Assembly (NCBI RefSeq): GCF_025698545.1
Contig: NC_068570.1
Location: 2,976,001 to 3,040,000, forward strand
Length of the DNA stretch: 64,000 bases
Origin: Gossypium raimondii
Taxonomy: Eukaryota > Streptophyta > Magnoliopsida > Malvales > Malvaceae
Direction of reading: 5' to 3'
A program made the position numbers and the translations under genes. Each line of letters opens with the position of its first letter. Position 1 is the first letter of the stretch. The notes under the pieces were generated by a model. It worked only from the letters and a program-made list of their open reading frames with translations, was not told the origin of the DNA and ran no database searches. Of the stretch, positions 26,743 through 40,100 are shown piece by piece.

Positions 26743-26925
26743 ACAAAACCCATTTCTTATAAGCCATGCACCATTTATTTAAAAATTGCTTCCACGTTAG
26801 ACCCCCTACAAGTTGTTCATTATATATAATTATCCCCCCAAATCAATTAGTTTTGCACTAATTGATTAAGTCTCAGGGAAACCAAAAAAAAAAAAAGAAC
26901 AGAAAAAAAAGAAGTCTCATAAACC

Positions 26926-29900
26926 ATGTCCATTCAAGGGGTGCAATTGTTTATTCAAGATGATCATGTAAGTCAAAATCTTGTTTCCAATATTTTCCAA
27001 ACCATTTTATCTATACTAGTATTTAAACTTCAAGTTGAGTTGTTATCACGAGTTAACTAGGCATTAACTCAATTTAAAAAATTTACTAAAATGTCTTTTG
27101 TAATTAAATCAATTTATATTTTTTGAGGGTATTTTAGTCTTTTTATTTATACCATTATTAAGTCCTTGATTGAGTTGGCGTCATGAGTTAATCAGGCACC
27201 AACTCGATTTGAGAAATTATGAAAATATCCTTCCGTAATAAAATTATTAAAGGGTATTTTAATCTTTGAATTTAAAGCAATACTATTCACATCAATAAAA
27301 CATTAACTTTATCACTAAACTAAAATTTTATTTTAATATAATATTTACATTTTAATTTTATTATGCATATTTTATTACCTTGTTGATTGAGTTGCTATCA
27401 CAAGTTAATCTACTTTTTTTTCATTTGAATATTATACATATTTCATATATTACTATTAATTAGTTTCAAACTAAAATTTTCATTATTTATTGTATATTAC
27501 TTTTAAATAAATCTTTATGTTTTAAACACGTGATTTCCACACGCATACTTATATAATAGAAGTTTTAGTGTGTTTTATGTGTTTTAATTCATGTAACGTT
27601 ATGTAGTTGTTGATGCAGTAGTTTAACACTTTCATACCATACACAGGTGGTGATGGATAATGGGATACTCCAAGTCACAATATCGAAACCCGAGGGAATC
27701 GTCACCGGAGTAAGCTATCAAGGCATCGATAATCTGCTTGAAATTCGTAACCATGAATCCGATAGAGGGTAAATCATGAATTTCTTCACTGCAATTCTCA
27801 TTGTTAAAGATTTCTTGGGTTACAAGAAATTCTTAAGAAAATGGAATCCATTTATGCAGGTACTGGGACCTTGTTTGGAGTGAAGAAGGAACAGGAGGAA
27901 CAACAGGGACCTCTTACGTGTACTGCAAGCAACCCCAAAAAAAACCTGTTTTATGCTTTTTTTTCGTATTATATTATTATAATCTGATAAACAAAGCAAT
28001 TAATATGCAGAATAAAAGGGTCAAAATTCGAAGTGACGGTTGAAAATGAAGAACAATTGGAAATCTCATTCACTAGAGATTGGAGTACTTCTTTAGAGGG
28101 CAAGCATGTCCCCTTAAATATAGACAAAAGGTTCGTAATGCTTCGAGGATCGTCGGGGTTTTACTCATACGCCATTTACGAACACTTAAAAGAGTGGCCT
28201 GGTTTCAACTTGCCACAAACCAGGGTCGTTTTCAAGCTTAGAAAAGACAAGTATGTGATGAATCGACTTACGTGTTAGTGATATGATTCTGTTTGCACAG
28301 GGTTGAATTTTGATAGGAATTTTATGTCGTGTTCCTTTACAGGTTTCGCTACATGGCAGTGGCAGATAACCGGCAAAGGCGCATGCCGTTACCAGATGAC
28401 CGATCACCAAGAAGAAGTAGTCCCCTAGCTTATCCCGAAGCAGTCCTAATTGTTCATCCGGTCGAGTCGGAGTTCAAGGGAGAGGTTCATTTCTTTGGGG
28501 TTTTTTTTATCCCTTTAGGCTTTTCCTACTTGTTTAGTGAACATATATGGTATTGTTATTATTGTAGGTGGATGACAAATATCAATACTCTTGCGAAAAC
28601 AAAGATCTTCATGTTCATGGATGGATATGCAACGATCCACCGGTGGGGTGGTGGCAAATCACGCCGAGCAATGAGTTCCGATCCGGTGGACCAATGAAAC
28701 AAAACCTTACTTCTCATGTTGGTCCTATAAATCTAGCAGTAAGTAACAAACAAGTAAGCTATGAGATCAATGTTCTAATTACATGTGATCATTAACCAAA
28801 ATGCTACATTTAGATGTTTTTGAGTGCTCATTACGTTGGGGAGGAAATGGTGCCGAAGTTTCAACGCGGAGAGCCGTGGAAGAAAGTATTCGGCCCCGTT
28901 TTCGTTTATCTCAACACTTTGATTGACAACAATGATCCCCTTTGGCTATGGGAAGATGCTAAACAAGAGGTACTTTCTTTTTACTGCTTAACAATTGGAA
29001 GAACAACACCACCTTAAAACAATCGAATTTGGATTTACAGACAAACACCCAAGTCCAATGTTGGCCTTACAACTTCCTAGCATCGGACGATTTTCCAAAA
29101 TCCGAGCAGCGAGGTTGCGTTAGTGGTAGATTACGAGTTAGTGACAGGTACTCTCTTTGGCTTTTTGGTCTATTGATTTGTTAATATTCAAGGCGGATTT
29201 TGATAAAGTTCCATGGCTGGAACTTGTTTAGGTATGTTAGCAATGAACATATATCAGTAAATGGTGCTTACGTGGGATTGGCGCCACCAGGAGATGTTGG
29301 CTCATGGCAAACAGAAAGCAAGGTAAATAAGAAATGGGTAAACTACACTCGAGGTTATTAAACTAATAGTAAATTTATGTTTGGTCACTTAATTTTAAAA
29401 AATTATAAAATAGTCACTTAACTATTAGAAAGTTTTCAGTGTTAAAAAATCACTACTATATGGCCTCTCTATTTGCACCACCTATACCAATCGAAAACTT
29501 TTTTTCCCCTTCTCTTCTATAATAATCAGCAAACCAAAATTCAAATGGTTTTCTTCTCTGATCTCCGATATTGATCTTCAGATCGACTTGGATCGAAGGT
29601 ATATTTTTCTACTTATAAATGGGTACCAATCCATCATACTGATCGTCAAATCGTTACTTGGGGTTCATTAGTCGAACTTTTTTAAAAAAACTTAACAGTC
29701 TAGTAACTTAAATGAAAACTTTCGAATAGATCAGTGATTTAAATGAAAACTTTTGAATAGTTCATTTACAATTTTGTAACTTTTTTAAGTTTAATGAATT
29801 TAGGTATAGTTTACCATAAAAAACTTACCAGCTTTGCCTTTCAATTGTTTGTTCCCCAAGGCACTGTTTTATGAATCTGAATCAATATATAAATATATTA

Positions 29901-32250
29901 TGTCAGGGTTACCAATTCTGGACTAAAACAGATGAAAATGGCTACTTTTTGATCAATGATATAAGGGCTGGTGACTATAATCTTTATGCTTGGGTCCCAG
30001 GTTTCATTGGTGATTACAAAAATGATACCATAATTACCATAACTTCAGGTATCAAATCCATTTTCACTTCTAACATACATACATACGAGTCCTCTTAAAA
30101 TGAGAAATTATTTTTTTAGTCAAATTTTAAGTTGATATATAATAAAATTATAGTTTAGTTTCCTGAAATGTTAAAATTTCGATGTAATCCTTTTGAAAAC
30201 CATCAAAATATATAACTTAATCTTCGCTCCTCAATTTTTTTTTGGCTTCACCCATACATACATGCATACATATAGGGGTGAAGGCAGAAAATTTTTACGG
30301 AAGATTCGGAATTAAGTTATATTTTTTTTATGAGAGTTAAAATGCAATTTCACTGTTTTAATAGCTTATATCTTTATAATTTTTTAAAAGATTAAATAAA
30401 AAATTATCTCATTTTGGAGGGACCAAAATATGATTTTATCATGTACCAATTTAAAATTTTAGAACTTTTAAAAGGCTAAAAATGGGATTTCCCATTTCAG
30501 GGGCCGGGGCCTGCCAGCCCCCTAGCACCACCCATACATACATACATGCATAACAAAATCTCATTCAAGCAATATGTTAAAGCAGGTTGTGATATCGACA
30601 TGGGTGAGCTTGTTTATGAACCACCAAGAGATGGGGCTACACTGTGGGAAATTGGAATCCCAGATAGAACTGCAGCAGAGTTCTATGTACCAGATCCTGA
30701 TCCAAAGTACATTAATAAACTATATGTGAACCACCCTGAAAAGTTAGTTTTCTGAGCCTGCAAATTTTGTGTATATGAAATTCAACATGAATGATAGTAT
30801 TAAGATGAAGTAAATGTAAAATTTTTTATCGTTTTGGTTTTGATCAGATATAGGCAATATGGATTGTGGGAGAGATACTCAGATTTATATCCTAATGGAG
30901 ATTTAGTTTACACTGTTGGTGTTAGTGATTACAGAACTGATTGGTTCTTTGCTCAAGTTACCAGGTTTTTTTCTTTTCTTCTCTTCTTTTACATATCTTT
31001 AAATGGTCAAATTGATGGTTTTGGTCCTTTTACTATACTAAAATTTGAAATTTAGTCATTGTACTTTAATTTGACCTAATTTGACTCTTTATTTATAATG
31101 TTATTAATTAATTCAAATGATTAACACTATTAATTGTTTTACTAAAGTGCTGATAAAAAATTATGTATTAGCTAAATGCTAAACAGCTTAAATCAATAAA
31201 AGAATTGCATGTCAACCGAATGCTTAAGGGTATTTATTTAAAGGGATAAAGCAACGTTTATCCCTTGAATTCGGTAAGTTTTTCAACTTAGTCCCTGAAC
31301 ATTTTTTGTTTATATTAGTCCGGAACTTGACAACTTTTCTTTAATTAGTAATTAAACTTGAATTTCGTAAAGTATGATAACGTGACACTCTAAGATTGTG
31401 CCATGTCATGATTTGAAAATTTAAAAAACGTTTATAAAATCTAAAACAAACCAAAACTTATTAAAAAAATATAAAAAAACAAGTAATGATTTGGCATAAT
31501 TTTAGAGTTTCACGTCATCATACTTTAACGGAATTCAAGTTCAATGATCAAATCGAGAATAACTGCTAAGTTCCAAGGCTAATATGAATAAAAAAAATTA
31601 AAGACCAGTGTGAAAAAATTACCAAGTTTAAGGATTAAATGTTGTTTTTTTCCCTTTTAGAAAAAATTCAAGTCGGCACTTTAGCAAAAATAGTTTAATT
31701 GTGTTTACCAATTTAGACTAACTAATAATAGCATAAAAGTAGTGAGACCAAATTGTGCCAAACTAAAAGTACAGGGACTACATCCGAAATTTTAACATAA
31801 TAGAAATACCAGAAACCATAAATTTGACCTTATCTTAAAATTATCGAGTTTCCCATTAACAAAAGATGAAATTTGTTGATTTTCAGGAAGAAGGATGATG
31901 GAAAGTATGAAGGAACCACATGGCAAATCAAGTTCAACCTTGATCATATAAACCAAACTGGAACCTACAAACTTCGAGTTGCTCTGGCAACAGCCTATGT
32001 TGCAGAATTACAAGTTAGAATCAATAATCCAAAGGCAAATCCCCCACTGTTTACAACAGGAGTGATTGGACATGATAACACCATTACAAGACATGGAATC
32101 CATGGACTGTACGGTCTTTATAGCATTGATTTGAAAGGTACTTTGCTTATGGAAGGTGAAAACACCATTTTCTTGACTCAACCAATGTGTAGCAGTGCAT
32201 TACAAGGGCTTATGTATGATTATATTCGTTTAGAAGCACCACCTTCTTGA
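26926..32250 (+). CDS. Rhamnogalacturonan lyase (polysaccharide lyase family 4), copy 2
   Basis: Thirteen exons encode 636 aa: 26926-26967, 27647-27768, 27860-27919, 28011-28250, 28343-28484, 28568-28738, 28814-28969, 29041-29147, 29232-29322, 29907-30048, 30586-30742, 30848-30964 and 31887-32250. Introns are GT-AG and the phases agree. Exon lengths match copy 1 almost exactly (42, 122, 60, 142, 156, 107, 91, 142, 157 and 117 bp are identical). Two introns of copy 1 are absent: exon 4 (240 bp) equals exons 4+5 of copy 1 (120+120), and the last exon equals exons 14+15. The role is the same: eliminative cleavage of pectic rhamnogalacturonan I. Key regions are WWQITPSNEFRSGGP, LTSHVGP, FLSAHYVGEE, YNLYAWVPGFIGDY and TTWQIKFNLD. 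The N-terminus MSIQGVQLFIQDDH shows no obvious signal peptide. It is a tandem duplicate, and no damage is visible. Confidence 0.92.
29345..29815. repeat. Probable inverted-repeat element in intron 9 of lyase copy 2
   Basis: The ends are loosely inverted: gtaaactacactcgag..taaac near 29338-29365 and ggtatagtttacc near 29800-29815. Between them are aaaattataaaatagtcactt-type blocks and a reversed relative. The match is weaker than for the other elements. Confidence 0.4.
31010..31810. repeat. Nested inverted-repeat elements in intron 12 of lyase copy 2
   Basis: The outer ends are ttggtccttttactatac on the left (31020) and aaaagtacagggactacatc on the right (31760). An inner pair runs from about 31240 (ggataaagcaacgtttatccc, aacttagtccctgaac) to about 31650 (ttaccaagtttaaggattaaatg). 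The arrangement suggests one MITE-like element inserted into another. Confidence 0.5.
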
Positions 32251-35200
32251 CGATTCCACCAAGAAATGAGGCAAATATATCATGCACGCCTTATGTGAGC
32301 TCTTTTTATTCAAAAATAAATAAATTAATCATTATACTTTAGATCAAAAAGTAAATTGATCCTTTTGTTAAAAAATTCATCTATTTTTTCTATTAAAAAT
32401 CAGCCCATGTATACTAAAAATTATTCTGTCAACCAAATCAATTTTTATCAAGTAAATATGGATGGAATTTTTAATAGAAAATGTCAGTTTACTCTTTGAA
32501 TTAACGTATAATAACTAATTTATCCATTTTATGAGTAAATAGACAAAATACAATTTAACTTTTAATATAGAAGCCAGCATAATATTTTTTTCTCGAGAAA
32601 TGACAATAAAATCAAAGTATGATATTAACATTAGGTTGACATAAAGGATGGGAAAAGGAATTGTGTTTGTATGAAAATAAGAGAACATGGTATATCAATG
32701 TGTGTAAAATGCAAGTGTGTCTTGTAATCACATGGATTTGTAGATTGTGTTGTTGTTGGTTTACTCAGCTCTATTTCTTGCTTTAACCTGTATTTTATGA
32801 GTTTGTAATTCAGTTGGTTCAAGTTTGATCTGGATTCATATGTTATATCAACCTAATATATATGATCATTCAAGTCCAATTTAATTTAAAATATGAATAT
32901 TAAATATTTCATAAATTTATTTATATTTATCGATAGTTAGCCTAAATCAATTTACAATTTCTTTTTATTTAATATTCAGTAATTTCATTTTTTTCTTTTA
33001 CTACCCTTATACATATTCCTATATTGAAATTTTAAACATAAATAACATATTTTTAAAAAATATTTACACTATAATATAGTATAATTTTCAAAAAGTATAA
33101 AGATCAAATGACCAAATTAAAGTATAAATTATAAAGACTAAATCTACAACTTTCACATTATAAATAAAGTTGTATAATCCATGAGTAGAGTTAAACCCTG
33201 TTGCGGCTCAATTATAAAAAAAAACTAAAGCCCAAGCATGTTTTTGAGCTTGCTAGACACGCCTCAAAAGCTCACTTTATTGTTCAAATATTAATATAAA
33301 ATTTTATATAGTTTTATAATTAAATTTTATTTTAAAAGTATTTTTTAATTATTAAATCAAATTTTAGCCAAAACAGATCAATCCTAGATAGAAAATTTCT
33401 TACTCAAGCTCAACCCAAACTGGGCCAAGCCTACCCGACTAGATAGGTTGCCCAACCCTTGAACAACTCTAATTATAAAGAAATATTAGAAATCCAATAA
33501 TCCTTTAATGCATTTGTCATCGATTATTGAAATGATATTTCTTGTTATAGAACAACAGATAGATTAATAGTTCTGGTGCAATCAAAATTTTTTTGTTGAC
33601 ATGTTTGATTGTTACATAAGCCTTGATTACATCTTTTTTAAGCCAATAAATGAAGAGAATTTCATTAAAATAAAGAGCCCACGATTATCCATTCGTTTGG
33701 CTTGAAATAGGAGAGAGAGAGTTTAAACTATTAATGAGTCTTTTCTTTATCCTTATCATTATTTTTTGAGTATTTAGAGTTGTTTTAAAAAATCATATTA
33801 TGAAAGATTTTATGGAATAATTATTGGAGATATTTTAATAGATAAAATCAACTTTTAAATGAGAGTTTAAAATTTATCAAAGCACTGCTGAATGGGCCGT
33901 TTGTATCATCCTATAAATAGACTTGATTGTTACACATTGGTGATAGGTTTTGGAGTGTCTTTTTTGGTTTCTTTGTTGAATATTTTTTGTTGCATAGTTA
34001 GACACTCTTTTTAGGCATTCTTTGGAGAGTTTACATTGATTGTAAGTGAGGTAGTTGTATTAACATTATTTGAGTATTGTTTTTAGCTTTTCGATTTGAT
34101 TTAATTATATATATATTTCAAATTAGAATTTCGTGTAAGTTAAATGCAATGTTTTTAATGTGTGGAATGCCACATATTCTATTATAACTCATATCGATGC
34201 CACATAAAAATTCAATAGTTGATTAACTTTTTCCATCCATTTTGGGAGAAAATGACAAACTTTATCATTTGAAGGACTAAAAAGGCATAACTAAAATGAT
34301 TTTTTTTGCAAAGTTAGAAAGTTAAATAAATTATTATACCTAAATTATATGCATTTAATTACATGATATATATCATTCATAAAAAAAATATGTTTGGAAT
34401 GAAAATCATGGGTCTTAGTTGTACTTACTATATAAATCATGTATACTTGTTTGGTAACTTTAAGAAGGATATTAAATAATTTATATATCAACTTTTAACT
34501 TTGCTTCTTTGTTAATGGAAGATATTCAACGCATAATAATTTGTATTTTATTGAATTTATGGTTCACAAAAATGGATGTTATTTTAAAGGACATGAAGCT
34601 AAATCATCTTTTTTGTGTAATCCACAAAGCTCATAGTCTTTAGCTATATGTGCAGCTGTTTTTCGTACGGATTGTATATTTTATCGAATTTGTGCAAGTG
34701 TTTGCAGATAAGCAAAGAGAAATGCTAAGGTGAGCCATACTCTCGAACAACAGAGCAAAGTAATTAGACATATTACTTCATATCATAGTGAACTATTTTT
34801 AATATTCAAGGATTGAAATTTCCTAGTTTTTGCAGCACCTTGCATGGGGTTATTGCTAAACAGGCTATATTCAGAGAAGCAATCCTTGAGACAAAGAGGA
34901 CTGGATTAACGGTTGGTATTTTTGCGCTTAACACAAAAGCAAGGTGTTTGAAAAGGATATAAAAAATATCAACCAGCGACTCCAACCATTAGCGGAGGAC
35001 ATCAAAGCTATGAATAATGCTTTACCTATATATAGTATAGGGACGTTTTTTCGGTTTGAGCTAGAGTTAATTTATTCTTGATCATCATTAACAATTAAAT
35101 ATAGGATATATTTTACTCTTAACCAAACACCAAAAAAAATGGTAAAAATTATTTAAATTAAAATTTCAAAGTAAGTAAAAAGAAAATTAAATCATTCACA

Positions 35201-37145
35201 TCTAAATACAAAATTGACTGAATATATTAAGTGATCTGAATAAACACATGTCAATTAAAGAGGATGGCCACTTCTAAATATTTTAGGCTGCCACTTAGAA
35301 TAATTCTTATAAATGTTTCAATATCCTACTATAATATATATTAGTTTTATCGCTTGGATTAATTGTATATATTAATTAAATTATATTTAATTATATTATA
35401 ATTTTTATAAAATTTGTAACATTTTATTAATAATATAGTTATGAGATTAAAATATAATAATATATAATTTTAATTTTAAAAACATGATAATTAATATTAA
35501 ACTGAATTAAACGAATAATATTTTAAATTATAAATATTATAAATGAATTAAATAAAATTTAATAGTTACAATTACATAAAATAAATTCACATGTTATATT
35601 ACATTATACATTAAATCAATATTTATTTTTGATTTCAAGGTTTTTTCTTCCTTTATTTCACTTTTAGCTACTGGGTCCCAAAGAACAAAGTAGTGACCAA
35701 CAAAGAAAGGGAAAGATGATGAAGCTTTTAACCAAAAGGAACATTAGACTGTTTTAACTTTTAACTATTTATTAGTCATTTCTCCAGTTTGTTGGGATTT
35801 TCCTTTAATTTATTTTTAATAATGAAAGAATTTGTTGAGATTTTAATAACAAAAAATAGGTATTGATTATCCATGTGAATATTTAAGCTAAATTGATTAT
35901 TGTTGAGATAGATTTCAAGCAAATCCTCTCTCTATATATACTAAATATATATATTTTATTTAGTCAAAACTACTATTTTTAAAGAAAATATTAATAATCT
36001 AAAATTAAATTATTAATTATATATAAAATTATCTTATTAATGGTTTCTTATATCATCTAATTAATGTTTTTAGAATTGAATTGAATTAGGTAATTAAATT
36101 GTTTGGATTGAAAATTGGTTAGTATAATAGTCTCGACAAAAAAAAGTTGAATTAATATCTGAATGAACAGTTCGAAATTAGTAAAAATCAAAATTGATAA
36201 AATTGATATTAAACTAAATTTATAAAATTCTAATTGTTTATTAATTTACTTAATTTTTAATTAAACTATTAGATTTTAAACAAGCATACTGAAGCCATGG
36301 ATTGAAAAATTCAAAGTCAATATCCACTTTATTTATTTTTACTTAGAAAGAATATCAGAAAGACAAAAGTCTTAATTTTTTTTGTTATAAAATCAAATAT
36401 AAAAATAAAAATAAAAGAACTAAAAAGATAAAAGGAAAAGAAAAAAGAGAAAACTAAAAAGGTCAAGTAATAAAAAAAATCCGAATTCCAAAATGACCCT
36501 TCTGCAGCTGTGTTTTGTCAAAACACTGTATATATTTCAGCTCTTTTTCTTCTTACTCTCTCAACTCACTAAAAGATATTTACATTTTTCACTATTAATT
36601 TCTTTTAATTTTACATTTCAGTCATTTCTAGGAACCTAAAGTGCAAATTTCCCCTTTTGGCTTGGCCTTAGATTATCTTCTTAAACACCATTATATAAAT
36701 CTCTTCTCACGAAACTAAAACAAATCAATTTTAAACATTAAGCCAAAATCAAAACCAAACAACACGTAAACCAAGCTAAGCTACCAACAAAAACAAAACG
36801 CCTCCTTCTTTTCCATTCTCTTCTCTCATTTTTTTTTTGAATTAATTTCCCTGTAAAATTCTCTTTTTTTATTCTAATTTTGTTTTAATTTCATGTTTTG
36901 TACTTTGGATGTGTAAAGCATCGTTTGCTCTTCTCTCCCTCCTTTCTCAGGTATGGTCTCCCTCTCTTTTCCTTTTCAGTATATCTGTAGTTTATGTAAT
37001 CTGATATCTGATCTGTTTTGATTTTTTTTTCGATTTTTAAAATCTCTGATTTCTGTTTTTAGGGTTTAATTTTGTACAGTTTTTTTTTTTAAAATTCTTT
37101 TTGGTTTGTCGTTGTAGTGGTTGGAAGTAGAGAAGTAGAGGTGAG
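32251..37145. other. Intergenic DNA and UPL-type gene promoter
   Basis: After the lyase 3' end (with a MITE-like copy at 32290-32545) the region is very AT-rich to about 36500 and shows no exon. A short less AT-rich patch at about 34690-35040 is not recognisable. The ubiquitin ligase leader occupies roughly 36550-37145: a tatatatt string at 36529 could be a TATA box, and a likely 5'-UTR intron spans 36951-37117 (CAG/GTATGG donor, TTGTAG acceptor). Confidence 0.5.
32290..32545. repeat. MITE-like inverted-repeat element (family X), copy downstream of lyase copy 2
   Basis: The left side (ctttagatcaaaaagtaaattgatcc, attcatctattttttctatt) is mirrored on the right (aatagaaaatgtcagtttactctttgaatt, ttatgagtaaat). 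It relates to 6716-7066 and 54800-55175. It lies in the likely 3' flank of the lyase gene. Confidence 0.5.
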
Positions 37146-40100
37146 ATGGCGAATATAAGATCGACTTTGCCTTCAAGGCTTCGCCAGCTTTTGTCTGGCG
37201 AAACCGCCACCGGTGGTCCTTCTATCAAGCTCGACTCTGAGCCTGTAAGTTTTTTTTTTCTTTTTTGTTATTTTTTCCTGTGTAAAATACTTTGCGGTTA
37301 GGGTTTATCAGAATCTATTACTGTTTGGTGAATCCCTTAGGGTTTTAAATTATTACTCTTTTGTTGTAGTTATTCGTATTTGAATGTTGTGTTTGTTTCA
37401 CAATGTTTATTTGGGTTGAGTTTTGGTTTTCAATACAATAGTGTTTTCGGCTGATTCTACTGATTGATTTTCCCTCTTAACTGAAAGAGAGTAATGCTTT
37501 GAGAACTATTTAATGCTTAGTTTATGGTATTACACATGGTCACAAATTGTTATGTGCATTTTCTTAAAATTTATGTTAAACTGAAGAACTATATTATTTG
37601 GGCATATGTATGACCCTAACTCGAAATAACCATTCAATATGTTTGCATGTGCATGTGTGTTCTTTTTATTTATTTATTTTTAAATCAGGGTAATTTTTGG
37701 CGTCTAATCTCTCAAATGCATGTGTACTCATGAAGGACATTCTTGTTAAGTAAGAATAGGAGCCTTTGAAGTTTACTTACAATTATTTTTAAAAGAAGAC
37801 GCAGTAAACTTCAATTATTTTTAAAAGAAGAAACAGTCTTTTCAGGATGCAATGGTTTTGCTCGTACTTACATTTAGTTTTAGAAAAAAAGAAGAAAGGA
37901 AAGTTATGTTATTGAACTTTGCATTCCATGCCGTGCTAGCTATGGGACTCTCTGCATGTTGCTAAGTGTACTTTTCTTGGAAAGTTTTCTTTTGCAAAAA
38001 TTGGATGGTTTATCATGGACAGTCTCCCTTTCTTAGGATGTCATGGATAGTTTTCTTTTTCCTCTGCTAGGTATGATTGTGTGGTTTGGTGGGCTTGTAA
38101 TCGGATATTCTTTGTTGTTCCTAATCCTTTTTGTTCTGGTTATTTACTATATGACTTATTTTGTGCATCTATAATATGTTATCATTTTATATTTGATACG
38201 TATATCTCTCTATTTTGAGATATTAATAGCTCTTGTAAGCTGCCATGGTTTATCTTCAGTTAGGTGTGTGCTTGGCATCAATGGCATGACTTTTAGATTT
38301 TTGCTGAACTGCATCTTATCACTTTTTAGAGCATCTATCTTTTGTTGCTACAATGTGAGAGTACCCTTTAATTTTTTCAATATTTTAGGTCTGATTTTTT
38401 TATTTAATCTTAATTATCGTTAGAGAAGTATTAACATATTTGTGCATTTCATTAGGAGGTAAGTAGGTGACAAATATTATTTTTTCTGCTTTCAATTTTG
38501 GTGTTTTTTAGATTATCTTTCTGTATATTGTCTTTTTTAAAAAAAATTAATTGCTTCTGTTAGTATGATCCTCGTCGTCCTTTTATGCATCTAAGTACAT
38601 TCCTAGAGGAACATATGTATAAATGTCAATTTTATTACTGGTTGTCTTGAATCTGCTTGAGTGGAATATAAACTTGTTTCCATGAGGCTTGCCTGAATGG
38701 TTTCCAAAGATTATGTGTTCTTCTTTTTGCTCCTTTCTTCTGGGAAATAAATCCATCATTTTACTGTCACTTGCAGCCTCCTCAGATTAAAGCATTTATT
38801 GATAAAGTGATTCAGAGTCCGTTACAGGATATAGCAATACCTCTTTCAGGCTTTCGGTGGGAGTACACCAAGGTGATTATTTACTAAATGTTCCTCTTTT
38901 TCCCCCCTTTTTTTTTGGAATTTTTTCACTCACTTTTTTGCTTTTAATTCAGGGGAATTTTCATCATTGGAGGCCACTGTTTCATCATTTTGATACATAT
39001 TTCAAGACATACCTGTCTTGTAGGAATGATCTGCTCCTATCAGATAAAATTCTAGAAGATGACAATCCATTTCCAAAGCATGCAGTTCTTCAAATACTAA
39101 GAGTAATGCAAATTATCTTGGAGAATTGCCACAACAAGAGTGCATTTGATTGCTTGGAGGTAACTTGACTTGTTAATTCATAGGAAGCTTTAACTATGTG
39201 ATTCTCTAATATTGTTTTATATAATACAACTCTTTCATTCTCCTTTCAGCATTTCAAGCTTCTACTCTCATCTACTGACCCTGAAATTCTTATAGCTACA
39301 CTGGAGACTCTTTCTGCACTTGTTAAAATAAACCCATCTAAGGTCCATGGGAGTGGTAAGTTGATTGGATGTGGTTCTGTCAACAGCTATCTGCTCTCTC
39401 TTGCTCAGGGTTGGGGGAGCAAGGAGGAGGGATTGGGTCTTTATTCATGTGTTTTGTCAAATGAGAGAACACTGGAGGAAGGGCTTAGTTTGTTTCCATC
39501 CAGCACAGAAAATGAGCGTGACAAGTCCCAAAACCAGATTGGTTCTAGCCTTTATTTTCAATTGCATGGACTAAATACTCAAGGACCTGAAGAAAGAGTT
39601 GATGATGCCAATTCTACTACGAGAGTCATATACATGCCAGACCTACATTTGCGAAAGGAGGATGATCTGCTAATAATGAAGATCTGTATTGAAGAGTATA
39701 ATGTACCCCCTGAGCTTCGGTTTTCACTGCTAACAAGAATTAGATATGCACATTCCTTTCGGTCGTCAAGGATATGCAGGCTGTACAGCAGGATTTGCCT
39801 TCTTGCATTTATTGTGCTTATTCAGTCTAATGATGCTAATGATGAGCTGACAACATTTTTTGTGAATGAACCGGAGTATACAAATGAATTGATCAGGATC
39901 GTGCGCTCTGAGGAAACTATTCCTGGAACTATTAGAACTCTTGCGATGCTTGCATTGGGAGCTCAGTTAGCTGCATATTCAACATCTCATGATCGGGCAC
40001 GAATTTTGAGTGGATCAAGCATGAGTTTTACTGTAGGAAATCGAATGATTCTCTTGAATGTGCTCCAGAAGGCAGTTCTGTCACTGAAAGGTTCTAGTGA

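Larger units (their letters stand above)
23367..26925. other. Intergenic DNA between the two lyase genes
   Basis: No coding exon is seen. It contains a family-Y MITE-like copy (23507-23715), a fold-back element (25295-25745), a dispersed AT-rich motif block (about 26090-26310), a CA microsatellite (26722-26742) and the promoter of the second lyase gene. The rest is AT-rich sequence with no feature I can support. Confidence 0.5.

Noticed and set aside
34690..35040. Less AT-rich patch that might be a gene fragment
   Set aside because: No frame stays open for more than a few dozen codons and no motif is recognisable.
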